Source: Occultella aeris (lineage in GTDB: Bacteria > Actinomycetota > Actinomycetes > Actinomycetales > Beutenbergiaceae). From it: DNA of 64,000 nt. The stretch is from positions 124,001 through 188,000 of the forward strand of contig NZ_CACRYJ010000046.1 in assembly GCF_902703175.1 (NCBI RefSeq). Direction: 5' to 3'. The position numbers and the translations under genes are program-made. The notes under the pieces were generated by a model that made no database searches, was not told the DNA's origin, and was given only the letters and a program-made list of their open reading frames with translations. The number at the start of each line of letters is the position of its first letter. Within the stretch, counting starts at the first letter, position 1. Below are positions 6,835 through 15,937 of this stretch, in pieces.

Positions 6835-7850
6835 TTCGATGTCTGCGGCGAGGTACCGGACGGCACGCCGAGGGCGGCCGGGGAGCACCCGCACTCCGGG
6901 TGCACCTGCCAGTCCCTTAGCACCGGGATCGGGTCCCACGCCGTCAGCGCCAGCTCGGCACCCTCGACGGCGGCCTGCCGGCCGTCGAGGACGGCCAGGA
7001 TCTGGCCGGCGGCGAGGGCCGCGCCCGACCAGCCGAGTGAGGTCTCGACGCCGGACGGCGGGCGCGTGGCAACCTGGGTGGCGACCGCCGGCCAACGGGC
7101 GTCCGCCTCGCACCGGTACAGGTCCACGCACCGCAGGCACACGCCCAGGCCGGGGCGCACCAACGGACCCACCACGACGTCCAGTTCCCGCACGAGGACC
7201 GGGAGGTGCGCGACATCCTCGCGCATCAGGACCCGTAGCGGCACCGGATCGACCACCCCGTGGTCGACCACCACGACGAGGTCCGGGCGGGTCCGGACGG
7301 GCACCGTCACGCCGACCTTCGGGGCGACCGCACGCAGGACCGCGCGTCCCACCTCGGCCCGGTTGACGCCCACGTCACCGGGGCGGAACAACCCGGCTCC
7401 GACATCCTCCGGGCGCACCCTGGACCGGTCCTGCAGGAGCACCGAGCCGATGCCGGACTGGGCCAGGATCACCGCGATCCGCAACCCCAGCTGATCGACA
7501 CCGCAGACCTGGATCACGCGATCGAGACGCGACCCGGGTGGTTCGATCCCGGCCGCGGCGGCCACCTGCCAGTACCGGGCATCCGGGTCGCCTGCGACGG
7601 TGCCCTCCTCGAGCAGCACCCCCGCCACCCGGAGCCGCTCGAGCAGTACATCGACCGCCGCGGTGCGCACCGAGTGGGCGTTCGCCAGGGTGAGCAGGGC
7701 CGCCCGGTCGACCTCTCGACCAAGGGCTTCGAGCACCTGCTGCTCGCCCTCGCTCAGATCCTCCAGAAGCACCGCGCAGCGCGGATCCAGCCCCACCTGA
7801 CTGGCCCCCGGCTCGCGCCAGTAGACCTCGAAACCGTCGCGAATGCGCAT
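6819..7850 (-). CDS. ThiF/E1-like protein resembling TOMM leader-peptide-binding scaffolds
   Basis: A 343-residue protein with an E1/ThiF-like fold. A Rossmann-type stretch (VIQVCGVDQLGLRIAVILAQ) is followed by a C-terminal zinc-binding pattern CLRC (around residue 240) with HPECGC near the C-terminus. These features occur in scaffold proteins of thiazole/oxazole-modified peptide pathways, but no cyclodehydratase, dehydrogenase or precursor peptide is present nearby. The glycine-rich nucleotide motif is degenerate, so it may not be a working adenylating enzyme. The ATG at 7850 has a very strong ribosome-binding site (GAGGGAGGGG). The last codons overlap a bidirectional palindrome. The fold assignment is reasonably secure; the function is unknown. 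Confidence 0.7.
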   Translation of the reverse strand: MRIRDGFEVYWREPGASQVGLDPRCAVLLEDLSEGEQQVLEALGREVDRAALLTLANAHSVRTAAVDVLLERLRVAGVLLEEGTVAGDPDARYWQVAAAAGIEPPGSRLDRVIQVCGVDQLGLRIAVILAQSGIGSVLLQDRSRVRPEDVGAGLFRPGDVGVNRAEVGRAVLRAVAPKVGVTVPVRTRPDLVVVVDHGVVDPVPLRVLMREDVAHLPVLVRELDVVVGPLVRPGLGVCLRCVDLYRCEADARWPAVATQVATRPPSGVETSLGWSGAALAAGQILAVLDGRQAAVEGAELALTAWDPIPVLRDWQVHPECGCSPAALGVPSGTSPQTSKGGHR

Positions 7851-7954
7851 GTCCCCTCCCTCAGCCACGAGCGTGACACAGCGGGCCGGGACGGGTCGGC
7901 GATGTGGTCGTGTCTGTGGATAACGAGGACGCGCTGTGCCAAAGTGAAGCCGAC

Positions 7955-8482
7955 ATGAGCGAGCGGGAGATCGAGGGGCACGGCACGGTCGAGGTGCGAC
8001 GCAGCACCCGCCGGCGCAAGACCGTGTCCGCGTACCGGGAGGCCGGCCGCACCGTGGTGGCGATCCCGAGCCGGTTCACCAGGGCCGAGGAGGACGCCTG
8101 GGTCAACCGGATGCTCGAGCGGATGGCCGCCTCCGACCAGCGCCGCCGCCCCTCCGACGCCGACCTCGCCGCGCGCGCCGCGGACCTGTGCGCAGCGTAC
8201 CTCGACGGCCTCGCCCCGCCGGCGTCCGTGGAATGGGTCGCCAACCAGGACACCCGTTGGGGGTCCTGCACACCGGCGCGCCGCACGATCCGGATCTCCG
8301 ATCGGGTGCAGGGCATGCCCGAGTGGGTGCTCGACTACGTGCTCCTGCACGAGTTGGCGCACCTGCTGGTCCCCGGACACGGCACCGACTTCTGGCACCT
8401 GGTGGAGCGCTACCCGCAGACCGAGCGCGCCCGTGGGTTCCTGCTCGGGATCTCCTACGCCAGGGACACCCCCGCCCGCTGA
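7955..8482 (+). CDS. YgjP-like (DUF45/WLM) zinc metallopeptidase
   Basis: A 175-residue protein with the signature HELAHLLVPGHGTDFW, i.e. HExxH plus a downstream His, preceded by the NQDTRWGSC segment typical of YgjP-like peptidases. The substrate in actinobacteria is unknown. ATG 7955 is chosen although the frame extends to a GTG at 7904, because homologues start shortly before the VEVRRSxRRRKTV strand. The gene is divergent from the ThiF-like gene and converges on the next metalloprotease gene with only 24 bp between stop codons. Confidence 0.82.
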   Translation: MSEREIEGHGTVEVRRSTRRRKTVSAYREAGRTVVAIPSRFTRAEEDAWVNRMLERMAASDQRRRPSDADLAARAADLCAAYLDGLAPPASVEWVANQDTRWGSCTPARRTIRISDRVQGMPEWVLDYVLLHELAHLLVPGHGTDFWHLVERYPQTERARGFLLGISYARDTPAR

Positions 8483-8506
8483 CCTGGCGGTGTCACGTCA
8501 GCCGGT

Positions 8507-10036
8507 TCAGTCCCGGTCGCCGTCGGGACCGTCGCCCGAGCCGCCGTCGCCCGTCGTGCCGTCCGGCCCCCCTTGCGTGCCACCGTCGTTCTCGACGCGG
8601 TCCGGACCAGCCGCAGTGCCGCCGTCGGGACCGACCCCGGTGCCGCCGTCGTTCTCGGCGGCTCCCGCCTCGTAGCCGAGCTCGCCGTCGAGCAGTGCCG
8701 CCAGCGCGGCATCGACGTCCTGGTCCACCTGTGCGGCGAACGCCCGGCGGTCCAGGAAGCCGGCAGGCTCGTCGAGGTCGGCCGCGGTGGGGATCACGTC
8801 CGGGTGTGACCAGAGTGCGTCCCGGACGTCCTGGCCCTTTTCCCGGGCCACGAGCGCCCACAGGGATGCCGCATCGCGGGCCCGGCGTGGCCGCAGCTCC
8901 AGCCCGACGAGCGTGTGGAAGGTGTCCTCGGCGGGACCACCGGCAGCGCGCCGCCGTCGCAGCATCTCCCGGAGCGGCACGTGGTGGGGCAGGTGCGGGG
9001 CGACCGCGTTCGCGGTGACCTCCTCGACCCAGCCCTCCACCAGGGCCAGGGCCGTCTCGAGCCGGGACAACGCCTGCTCCTGGGACGGGGTGTGCTGGGT
9101 CGAGAAGATCCCGCCGGACAGGGCGCTGCGGAGCTGGTCCATGTCCGTGGGGTCGATGGACCGCACCGACTCCTCCAGGTGTGCCAGGTCGATCTCGATG
9201 CCGCGGGCGTACTGCTCGACGGCGCCGAGCAGGTGCCCACGCAGCCACGGCACGTGGGCGAACAGCCGCGCGTGCGCGGCCTCTCGGACCGCGAGGAAAT
9301 GCCACACCTCGTCCTCGGGGGCGTCCAGGTCCGCCGCGAACTCATGCAGGTTGGCCGGCACCAGCAGCAGGCTGGGCTCGGGCAGGAGCGGCAGGCCGGT
9401 GTCAGTGCCACCGAACACCTCGCGCGCCAGGGTGCCGGCCGCCTGGCCCACCTGCATTGCGAAGCTCAGCGCGCCGAGACGGCGCATCATAGCGCCGATG
9501 TCCACCCCGCCGAGCATCGCCGTCGCCTCCTCGGGCAGTTCATCGACGCTCATCATCGTGGCCAGGGCATCCGCGACCGACGTCGCGATGGGTTCGGCGA
9601 CCGCACGCCAGGTCGGCAGCGTCCGCTCCACCCACTCCGCCCGGGAGGCGGCGATCTGCTGGCCGCCCGAAGGAGGCAGGTCGGTGGCCGCGTCGAGCCA
9701 GAGGTCGGCCACGCTGAGCACCGAGCGGGCCTTCGCCGCATCCGCGGCCGAGACGCTCGGGTCACCGCCGGTGTGGGCGGCCTGCCGAGCCACGTCGTGG
9801 GCGATCCGCCAGTCCGACGCGCCGCCGTCATCGGCCGAGAGGATCTGGCGCATCTGTGACATCGCCGCGGCCATCTGCTGCGGGTTCTGCGGCATGCCGG
9901 CGACCGAGGCGAACTGCTCCGGGTCCACGCCGCTGGCCTCAAGCGCGCGCATGGCCTCCTCGGCCGCCTCCGGCCCGAGCATCTGCTCGAGCATGCGGCG
10001 CCACTCGTCGCGGCCTGACGGGGTCTGCTCGGTCAT
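8507..10036 (-). CDS. Zinc-dependent metalloprotease, DUF2342 family (Rv3195-like)
   Basis: A 509-residue protein of the actinobacterial family annotated as zinc-dependent metalloprotease or F420-biosynthesis-associated hydrolase. The conserved helix VREAAHARLFAHVPWLRGHL contains the putative metal-binding EAAH motif, and the N-terminal part carries the family's DEWRRMLEQMLG start and repeated short helices. No biochemical role is established. The last ~50 residues are a low-complexity tail of Gly, Asp, Pro and Thr that is probably disordered. The start ATG (10036) is 87 nt from the divergent PDZ protease gene, the same pairing as Rv3195/Rv3194c in M. tuberculosis. Confidence 0.82.
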   Translation of the reverse strand: MTEQTPSGRDEWRRMLEQMLGPEAAEEAMRALEASGVDPEQFASVAGMPQNPQQMAAAMSQMRQILSADDGGASDWRIAHDVARQAAHTGGDPSVSAADAAKARSVLSVADLWLDAATDLPPSGGQQIAASRAEWVERTLPTWRAVAEPIATSVADALATMMSVDELPEEATAMLGGVDIGAMMRRLGALSFAMQVGQAAGTLAREVFGGTDTGLPLLPEPSLLLVPANLHEFAADLDAPEDEVWHFLAVREAAHARLFAHVPWLRGHLLGAVEQYARGIEIDLAHLEESVRSIDPTDMDQLRSALSGGIFSTQHTPSQEQALSRLETALALVEGWVEEVTANAVAPHLPHHVPLREMLRRRRAAGGPAEDTFHTLVGLELRPRRARDAASLWALVAREKGQDVRDALWSHPDVIPTAADLDEPAGFLDRRAFAAQVDQDVDAALAALLDGELGYEAGAAENDGGTGVGPDGGTAAGPDRVENDGGTQGGPDGTTGDGGSGDGPDGDRD

Positions 10037-10111
10037 GCCCCACGGTAACCACACCGGAGGGTCGGTGCGATGCCCGACCGGGTGGCTTTCGCTCAGGGCG
10101 CACGCTCGGGG

Positions 10112-10117
10112 GATGAT
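10112..10117 (+). promoter_or_regulatory. Possible -10 box (GATGAT) of the PDZ protease gene
   Basis: GATGAT ends 6 nt before the ATG at 10124. Its first base departs from TAnnnT, but spacing equals that of other leaderless-type starts in this window. A G-rich stretch just before it could instead act as a ribosome-binding site. Confidence 0.3.
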
Positions 10118-10123
10118 GGGCCC

Positions 10124-11293
10124 ATGTCGACGCAGGCTCCCGAGTCCGTGATGCACTCCGACCAGCCCGAGCACTCCGCCCCGCCGACGCCCGGCGGTCG
10201 CTGGCGGGCCCTGCGGCGACGCCTGGTCCTGACGAACCGGTCGATCACGATGACGATCTCGGGGCTCGCCGCCTTCGGGCTGCTGCTGACGATGATCCTG
10301 CAGCCCGTTCCGTTCGCGGTCCAGGGCGCCGGTCCCACATTCGACACCCTCGGCTCCGTGAACGACGTGCCGCTGATCACCGTGGAGGGGGCCGAGACCT
10401 ATCCCACCGAGGGCGAACTGCGGCTGACCACCGTGACCACGGCCGGGGGACCCGGCTTCCCGGTGGACGTCGGCAGCGTGATCCGCGGATGGCTGTCCGC
10501 CGGACAGCGGGTGGTGCCGGTGGAGACGGCCGTGGATCCCTCGCTGACCCAGGAGGAGCAGGACCTGATCGGTGCCCAGCAGATGTCCTCCTCGCAGGAG
10601 AACGCGACGGTGTCGGCGCTGACCGCCCTGGGCTACGACGTGCCCGCCACCCTGACCATCTCCGGCGCCGACCCCGACCGGGGCGCCGCCGGAACGGTCG
10701 AGCAGGGCGACGTGATCGCGTCGATCCGCACTCCCGACCTCCCGACGACGACGATCACCACCTACGCCGACCTCGACGACGCGCTCGAGGCCACACCTCC
10801 CGGCACCGCGGTCACGCTCGGCGTGGACCGGAACGGGGTGGCCACCGACGTTGAGATCCTGACCACCGACGACGGCTCCGGTGGGAGCCTGCTCGGGATC
10901 TACCTGAGCGCCGAGTTCGAGTTCCCGGTCGAGGTGGACATCAAGATCGAGAACGTCGGCGGTCCGAGCGCCGGCACGATGTTCGCGCTGGGCATCATCG
11001 ACCAGATGACCCCCGGGGCCCTGACCGGCGGTGAGGTCATCGCCGGGACCGGCACGATGTCGCTCGGCGGCGACGTCGGCCCGATCGGCGGCATCACGTT
11101 GAAGATGTACGCGGCCGAGCGCGACGGCGCCGATTTCTTCCTCGCGCCCGCGGACAACTGCGGCGAGGTGGTCGGGAACGTCCCCGACGGTCTCGAGGTG
11201 TTCCGTGTGGCCACCCTCGACGAGGCCCGGACCGCCGTCGAGGCGATCGCAGCCGGGGACACGTCCGATCTTCCGGTCTGCACCACCGGCTGA
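10124..11293 (+). CDS. Membrane-anchored PDZ / Lon-type (S16) protease, YlbL-like
   Basis: A 389-residue protein. One transmembrane helix near residues 40-65 anchors it, a PDZ domain occupies the middle (TVEQGDVIASIRTPD region), and a Lon-type S16 catalytic domain closes it. The Ser-Lys dyad is visible as GGPSAG (Ser about 282) and GGITLKMYAA (Lys about 327). No AAA domain is present, so it is an ATP-independent Lon relative, probably acting on the outer face of the membrane. Its neighbours (DUF2342 metalloprotease upstream, UPF0182 membrane protein downstream) are conserved in actinobacteria. It converges on the PPA1309 gene. Confidence 0.88.
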   Translation: MSTQAPESVMHSDQPEHSAPPTPGGRWRALRRRLVLTNRSITMTISGLAAFGLLLTMILQPVPFAVQGAGPTFDTLGSVNDVPLITVEGAETYPTEGELRLTTVTTAGGPGFPVDVGSVIRGWLSAGQRVVPVETAVDPSLTQEEQDLIGAQQMSSSQENATVSALTALGYDVPATLTISGADPDRGAAGTVEQGDVIASIRTPDLPTTTITTYADLDDALEATPPGTAVTLGVDRNGVATDVEILTTDDGSGGSLLGIYLSAEFEFPVEVDIKIENVGGPSAGTMFALGIIDQMTPGALTGGEVIAGTGTMSLGGDVGPIGGITLKMYAAERDGADFFLAPADNCGEVVGNVPDGLEVFRVATLDEARTAVEAIAAGDTSDLPVCTTG

Positions 11294-11351
11294 TGCGCGT
11301 CCGGCCCGGCTCGGTGGTTCCGGCGACGGCCTGAGCGCCCGGGCGCCCGGC

Positions 11352-11900
11352 TCAGCGCAACGTCGCTGCGAGGGCCTCGACCAGGCCCGGCACCGCGTCG
11401 GGTCCGCCTGCCACCGCGTCGTCGTTGTCGTTCGCGCGCGAGCGCAGCGCGCACCAGCTCTCTCCGGTGCGCAGCCGGCCGGCGGCGATGCGCACGTCCT
11501 GCCGGTCCGGGTGATTCATCAGGTAGTCCACCCCGGCGTCCGGGTCCTGCGGCATGTTCGCCTCGGCCTCCGGGGGCACCACGATCCGCTCGACCACGAT
11601 CGCCGCACCGGCCACCGTCTCGGGCCACGCCAGCTGGGCGAGCAGTTCCTCGAGGTTCGTCGACTCCGGCAGACCGTCCTGCTCGATCGAGGTCAGGTGC
11701 TCGGGATCGTGCCGCGCCGCCGCCACGACCTCGGGTGGGAACTCCCCGGCGAGCGCGGGGTTGTCCGCGAGGGCGTCGGCGGTGCGGATCAGGGCGAACA
11801 CACTCACGGGCGCATCCCAACCGGCCGCGGCCGAATGCTGCTCGATCTCGATGACGGCCATGGTGAGTGAGCGTTCGCGGGGGGTCATCTCGGTGTTCAC
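11352..11900 (-). CDS. PPA1309 family protein (unknown function)
   Basis: A 182-residue soluble protein with no signal peptide or membrane segment. It matches the actinobacterial PPA1309 family by its start (an AVIEIEQHSAAAGWDAPVSVFALI-type segment), the PPExxxNMP region and its place between a PDZ/Lon-like protease and UPF0182. Start is GTG at 11900, with a GACGAT box 6 nt upstream that may be a -10 element. No catalytic residues stand out. The function is unknown. Confidence 0.75.
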   Translation of the reverse strand: MNTEMTPRERSLTMAVIEIEQHSAAAGWDAPVSVFALIRTADALADNPALAGEFPPEVVAAARHDPEHLTSIEQDGLPESTNLEELLAQLAWPETVAGAAIVVERIVVPPEAEANMPQDPDAGVDYLMNHPDRQDVRIAAGRLRTGESWCALRSRANDNDDAVAGGPDAVPGLVEALAATLR

Positions 11901-12033
11901 GACCCCATCGTCTCAGCGTCGGGAGAGTATGCGAAACTTCCCAGAGGGCTCGTGCGTTGTGAAGTGTGTGAGCACGCCGTCCAACGCTGTGCCCGCGCTC
12001 GCCGTCCTGACCTAAGCCCCTGAGGTGTCACTC

Positions 12034-15030
12034 GTGTCATTCGCTGCCAGTCGTTCCGCCCGCTCGAGCGGGGGGCGCCGCCAACGTGGCGTGTTGCTGC
12101 CCACCCTGCTGGTCCTGGTCGGGGTGGTGGTCGCCTTCCTGATCCTGGCCCGGTTCTGGACCGAGTGGCTCTGGTTCGACCAAGTGGGCTACAGCGAGGT
12201 GATCCGGACCGAATGGGTCACCCGGGCGCTGATGTTCATCGCCGGTGGCGTGGTCATGGGCGGTGCCATCTGGCTGAACCTGTACCTCGCCTACCGGCAC
12301 CGGCCGATGTACGTGCCGACCACCCAGCAGCAGCAGGACCTGGACCGGTACCGGGAGGCGTTCGAGCCGCTGCGCCGGATCGCGTTCATCGGCGGCCCGA
12401 TCCTGGCCGGCTTCTTCGCGGGCTCCGCGGCGAGCACGCAGTGGCAGACCGCACTCCTGGCCCTCAACGGTCAGGAGTGGGGAACGACGGACCCCCAGTT
12501 CGGGATCGACCTGTCCTTCTACATGTTCACGCTGCCGTTCCTACGGTTCATCGTCTCGTTCCTGATGACGACGACGTTCTTCTGCGCGGTCGCGGCCGTG
12601 TTCACCCACTACCTCTACGGCGCGCTTCAGCCGATGGGCCGCGGCGAGAAGATCTCCCGGCCGGCCCGGATCCATGTGGCGATCCTGGCCGCCGTGTTCA
12701 CGCTGCTGATCGCCATCAACTACTGGCTGGACCGGTATTCGTTGCTGTCCAACGACGGCGACCGGTTCAGCGGCGCGTCCTACACCGACATCAACGCGGT
12801 GCTGCCCGCGAAGGCGATCCTCGCCGTCATCGGAGTCTTCGTGGCGGTGCTGTTCATCTACACCGGGGTGCGCGGGAACTGGCGACTGCCCGCCGTGGGG
12901 GTCTCCCTCATGGTGGTCTCGGCCATCCTCGTGGGCGGGATCTACCCGGCGATCATCCAGGGGGTACGGGTCGGCCCGAACGAGCAGGCGCTCGAGGCCA
13001 CCTATATCCAGCGCAACATCAACGCGACAAGAGAGGCGTACGGGCTCACCGACGTCCAGGTGCAGCCCTACAGTGCGGAGACCGTGGCCGAGGCCGGGGC
13101 CCTGCGCGAGGACGCGGAGTCGACGGCGAGCATCCGGCTGCTCGACCCCCAGGAGGTCTCGCCGACGTTCCGCCAGCTCCAGCAGAACAAGCAGTACTAC
13201 AACTTCCCGGCGACCCTCTCGGTGGACCGGTACACGATCGACGGGCAGAGTCAGGACACGGTGATCGCGGTGCGTGACCTGGACCTGGCGGGGGCCGGGC
13301 AGAGCAACTGGGTCAACGACCACACCGTGTTCACCCACGGGTTCGGGGTCGTGGCCGCGTACGGCAACACGGTCACCTCGGACGGCCGGCCGGCCTTCTT
13401 CGAGAGCGGGATCCCGAGCACCGGCATCTTCGGCGACACCTACGAGCCGCGCATCTACTTCAGCCCGAACTCGCCGGAGTACTCGATCGTCGGGGCGCCG
13501 GAGGGTACCCCGCCCTGGGAGCTCGACTACCCGGACGACAGCGCGCCGAACGGCCAGGTGAACAACACGTTCACCGGCGACGGCGGCCCGTCGATCGGCA
13601 ACATCTGGAACCAGGCCCTGTACGCGGCCAGGTTCGGCAGCGAGCAGATCCTGTTCTCCGACCGGGTCACCTCCGAGTCCCAGATCCTCTACAACCGGGA
13701 CCCGCTGGAGCGGGTTGCCCGGGTGGCTCCGTTCCTGACCCTGGAAGGGTCCACCTACCCGGCCGTGGTGGACACCGACGACGACGGGATGAAGGAGGTC
13801 GTCTGGGTCGTCGACGCCTACACCACCTCCAACGAGTACCCCTACTCGGCCCGCCAGGAGCTCGAGTCCGCGATCACCGACTCGCTGACCGAGTCCGGTG
13901 AGGTGCCGGTCGCAGCCCTTCCGGACTACATCAACTACATCCGCAACTCGGTCAAGGCGGTCGTGGACGCCTACGACGGCTCCGTGACGCTGTACGCGTG
14001 GGACCCCGAGGACCCGATCCTGGCCACCTGGGACGCCATCTTCCCGGGCAAGATCCAGCCGATCTCCGAGATCAGCGGTGACCTGATGAGCCACCTGCGC
14101 TACCCCGAGGACATGTTCAAGGTGCAGCGTGAACTGCTCACCCAGTACCACGTCACCGACGCCGAGAGCTTCTTCACGACGGCCGACTTCTGGCGGGTCC
14201 CGAACGACCCGACCTCGGACGCGGAGGTTCCGCAGCCGCCGTACTACCTGACCCTGGCGCTGCCGGAGCAGGACCAGGCCTCGTTCTCGCTGACCACGTC
14301 CTTCATCGTGGACGACGACACCAGGAACGTCCTCACAGGTTTCCTGGCGGTGAATGCCGAGCCCGGGAACACCCCGGGGGAGGTCGCGGAGGACTACGGC
14401 ACGTTGACGCTGCTCGAGCTCCCACGGGACGAGACCGTCCCGGGACCGGGTCAGGTACAGGGCAACTTCGACTCGGACGCCGCCGCGGCGAACGAGCTGA
14501 ACATCCTCGGCCGCGGGGGCTCGGAGGTGATCCAGGGCAACCTGCTCACCCTGCCCGTCGGTGGCGGTGTGCTCTACGTCCAGCCCGTCTACGTGCAGTC
14601 CTCGGGCGGCACCCAGTACCCGCTGCTGCGGCGCGTGCTCGTTGCGTTCGGTGACGAAGTCGGCTTCGCGCAGACCCTCGACCAGGCGCTCGACCAGGTG
14701 TTCGAAGGTGACTCCGGCGCGAACGCCGGCGACGCCGACGTCGATCCGACCCCCGACGAGGGGACCGGCACCGGCGGCGGTGACGGAACCGAGACCCCGG
14801 ACGTCGACGCACAGCAGCGCCTGAACGACGCGCTCGCGGCAGCCGGTGCCGCGCTCACCGCCTCCGACGAGGCGCTCGCCAGCGGCGACTGGGCAGCGTA
14901 CGGCGAGGCCCAGACGCAGCTGGAGGAGGCTATCGCGGACGCGATGGCCGCCGAGCAGGAGCTCGCCGGCGCAGCCCCCGCGGATGAGAGCGCCACCGAG
15001 GACCCGACGGACGCCGCGACGACGGGCTGA
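12034..15030 (+). CDS. UPF0182 family large membrane protein (Rv3193c-like)
   Basis: A 998-residue integral membrane protein. About seven hydrophobic helices lie in the first ~310 residues, then comes a large, probably extracytoplasmic domain of about 580 residues, and finally an acidic Gly/Asp/Thr-rich linker and an Ala/Glu-rich helical tail. This is the layout of the actinobacterial and cyanobacterial UPF0182 family, whose function is not established. GTG 12034 is preferred over an in-frame GTG at 12025 because GAGGTG (12022-12027) then lies at a proper ribosome-binding distance. A strong hairpin follows the stop codon. Confidence 0.88.
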   Translation: MSFAASRSARSSGGRRQRGVLLPTLLVLVGVVVAFLILARFWTEWLWFDQVGYSEVIRTEWVTRALMFIAGGVVMGGAIWLNLYLAYRHRPMYVPTTQQQQDLDRYREAFEPLRRIAFIGGPILAGFFAGSAASTQWQTALLALNGQEWGTTDPQFGIDLSFYMFTLPFLRFIVSFLMTTTFFCAVAAVFTHYLYGALQPMGRGEKISRPARIHVAILAAVFTLLIAINYWLDRYSLLSNDGDRFSGASYTDINAVLPAKAILAVIGVFVAVLFIYTGVRGNWRLPAVGVSLMVVSAILVGGIYPAIIQGVRVGPNEQALEATYIQRNINATREAYGLTDVQVQPYSAETVAEAGALREDAESTASIRLLDPQEVSPTFRQLQQNKQYYNFPATLSVDRYTIDGQSQDTVIAVRDLDLAGAGQSNWVNDHTVFTHGFGVVAAYGNTVTSDGRPAFFESGIPSTGIFGDTYEPRIYFSPNSPEYSIVGAPEGTPPWELDYPDDSAPNGQVNNTFTGDGGPSIGNIWNQALYAARFGSEQILFSDRVTSESQILYNRDPLERVARVAPFLTLEGSTYPAVVDTDDDGMKEVVWVVDAYTTSNEYPYSARQELESAITDSLTESGEVPVAALPDYINYIRNSVKAVVDAYDGSVTLYAWDPEDPILATWDAIFPGKIQPISEISGDLMSHLRYPEDMFKVQRELLTQYHVTDAESFFTTADFWRVPNDPTSDAEVPQPPYYLTLALPEQDQASFSLTTSFIVDDDTRNVLTGFLAVNAEPGNTPGEVAEDYGTLTLLELPRDETVPGPGQVQGNFDSDAAAANELNILGRGGSEVIQGNLLTLPVGGGVLYVQPVYVQSSGGTQYPLLRRVLVAFGDEVGFAQTLDQALDQVFEGDSGANAGDADVDPTPDEGTGTGGGDGTETPDVDAQQRLNDALAAAGAALTASDEALASGDWAAYGEAQTQLEEAIADAMAAEQELAGAAPADESATEDPTDAATTG

Positions 15031-15038
15031 TCGTGCGG

Positions 15039-15067
15039 CCGTGGCGTCGGTGTGACCGGCGCCACGG
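15039..15067 (+). terminator. Hairpin after UPF0182 gene
   Basis: CCGTGGCGTCGG and CCGGCGCCACGG form a 12-bp stem (one T-G pair) with a 5-nt loop, beginning 9 nt after the stop codon. There is no T-tract. It probably separates UPF0182 transcription from the tRNA promoter. Confidence 0.55.
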
Positions 15068-15076
15068 TCCGCGGAT

Positions 15077-15105
15077 TTGCCCCGGCGCGGGCGGACCCGT
15101 AAGGT
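15077..15105 (+). promoter_or_regulatory. Promoter of the initiator tRNA gene
   Basis: TTGCCC (15077-15082), a 17-nt spacer and TAAGGT (15100-15105), 12 nt before the mature tRNA 5' end. This is the most canonical -35/-10 pair in the window. Confidence 0.7.
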
Positions 15106-15117
15106 TGTGTTTACCGA

Positions 15118-15191
15118 CGCGGGGTGGAGCAGTTCGGTAGCTCGCCGGGCTCATAACCCGGAGGTCGCGGGTTCAAATCCCGCCCCCGCCA
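15118..15191 (+). tRNA. Initiator tRNA-fMet (CAT)
   Basis: A full cloverleaf is readable. The acceptor is CGCGGGG/CCCCGCC with A73, the D-arm GAGC/GCTC, the anticodon arm CCGGG-CTCATAA-CCCGG with anticodon CAT at 15152-15154, and the T-arm GCGGG-TTCAAAT-CCCGC. Two features mark it as the initiator rather than elongator Met: position 1 (C) is unpaired with position 72 (C), and three consecutive G-C pairs close the anticodon loop. The CCA end is not encoded. Confidence 0.95.
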
Positions 15192-15197
15192 CGAAGG

Positions 15198-15233
15198 AAG
15201 TCCAGGTCAGCCATCGGCTGGCCTGGACTTTTC
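15198..15233 (+). terminator. Rho-independent terminator of the tRNA-fMet gene
   Basis: AAGTCCAGGTCAGCC pairs with GGCTGGCCTGGACTT (one wobble pair) around a short loop, followed by TTTTC. It starts 7 nt after the tRNA 3' end. Confidence 0.85.
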
Positions 15234-15323
15234 TGTGCCGACGTACCGGGCCCGTACGTTCGTGCCGCTATCCTCGCGCAGGGCGGGCGTCCTCGCCCAC
15301 GAGGCCTGAGATCTAGGAGTCCC

Positions 15324-15869
15324 GTGGAAACCTGGCAATTCATCGGTATCGCCCTGCTGGTCGTCGCGCTGCTCGCGTCCCCGCTCTGGAAGGGACTGCT
15401 CACCAGCCGCGCCCAGAAGGCTGGGGAGAACGCCGGCAAGGCGTTCGCGGCCAAGCGCCTCCCGACGGCGCTGGATGCACTGGCCACCACGCTCGAGCTG
15501 CGGACGGACGCCGGCACGGCCACCGAGGTGATCAACGCGGCGGTGGCGGCCAAGCCGAAGAAGGCGGCCGCGGCCGGTCCCGGGCAGTGGTACGTGACCT
15601 TCGCCGATCGTGACGACATCCACGTCCGGCTGACCGGCGTGCCCGGCGGGGTTCGGCTCGCCGTCGTCAAGACGATCGAGTTCCAGGAGTTCCCGCAGGG
15701 CGGCGGGGACTGGGCGAAGTTCCGCGAGCGGGTCGTGGAGGCAGCGCAGGCGCGTGGCGTCGCGACCACGGAGGGTGCCTCGGCGCGCCTGCAGCGGGTC
15801 CCGGACCCGTCCGGCAGGGAGACGCTCAGCGGTGCGCCCGCGAGCATCTGGGTTGCTTCGGTCGGCTAG
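15324..15869 (+). CDS. Single-pass membrane-anchored protein of unknown function
   Basis: A 181-residue protein with an N-terminal hydrophobic helix (FIGIALLVVALLASPLW), followed by an Ala/Lys-rich segment and a soluble domain containing GPGQWYVTFADRDDIHVRLTG and EFQEFPQGGGDWAKFRERV. I do not recognise the family. The GTG start has a TAGGAG ribosome-binding site at normal distance. It stands alone between the tRNA terminator and minus-strand genes. Confidence 0.72.
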   Translation: METWQFIGIALLVVALLASPLWKGLLTSRAQKAGENAGKAFAAKRLPTALDALATTLELRTDAGTATEVINAAVAAKPKKAAAAGPGQWYVTFADRDDIHVRLTGVPGGVRLAVVKTIEFQEFPQGGGDWAKFRERVVEAAQARGVATTEGASARLQRVPDPSGRETLSGAPASIWVASVG

Positions 15870-15937
15870 CCGGCAGAGGCGGAGCGTGGTCCGCGTGAGC
15901 CGCCCCCGTCAGACGGCTCGCGCGGACCGGCGCCCGG

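Noticed and set aside
6819-7850. A TOMM/RiPP biosynthetic cluster
   Set aside because: Only a scaffold-like protein is present; no YcaO, dehydrogenase, precursor peptide or exporter is adjacent.
11331-11355. Hairpin between the PDZ protease and PPA1309 genes
   Set aside because: Only 6-bp outer arms with several alternative GC pairings inside; too weak to call a terminator.
12541-14151. Long minus-strand frame inside the UPF0182 gene
   Set aside because: Shadow of a coding gene on the other strand; no domains and biased composition.
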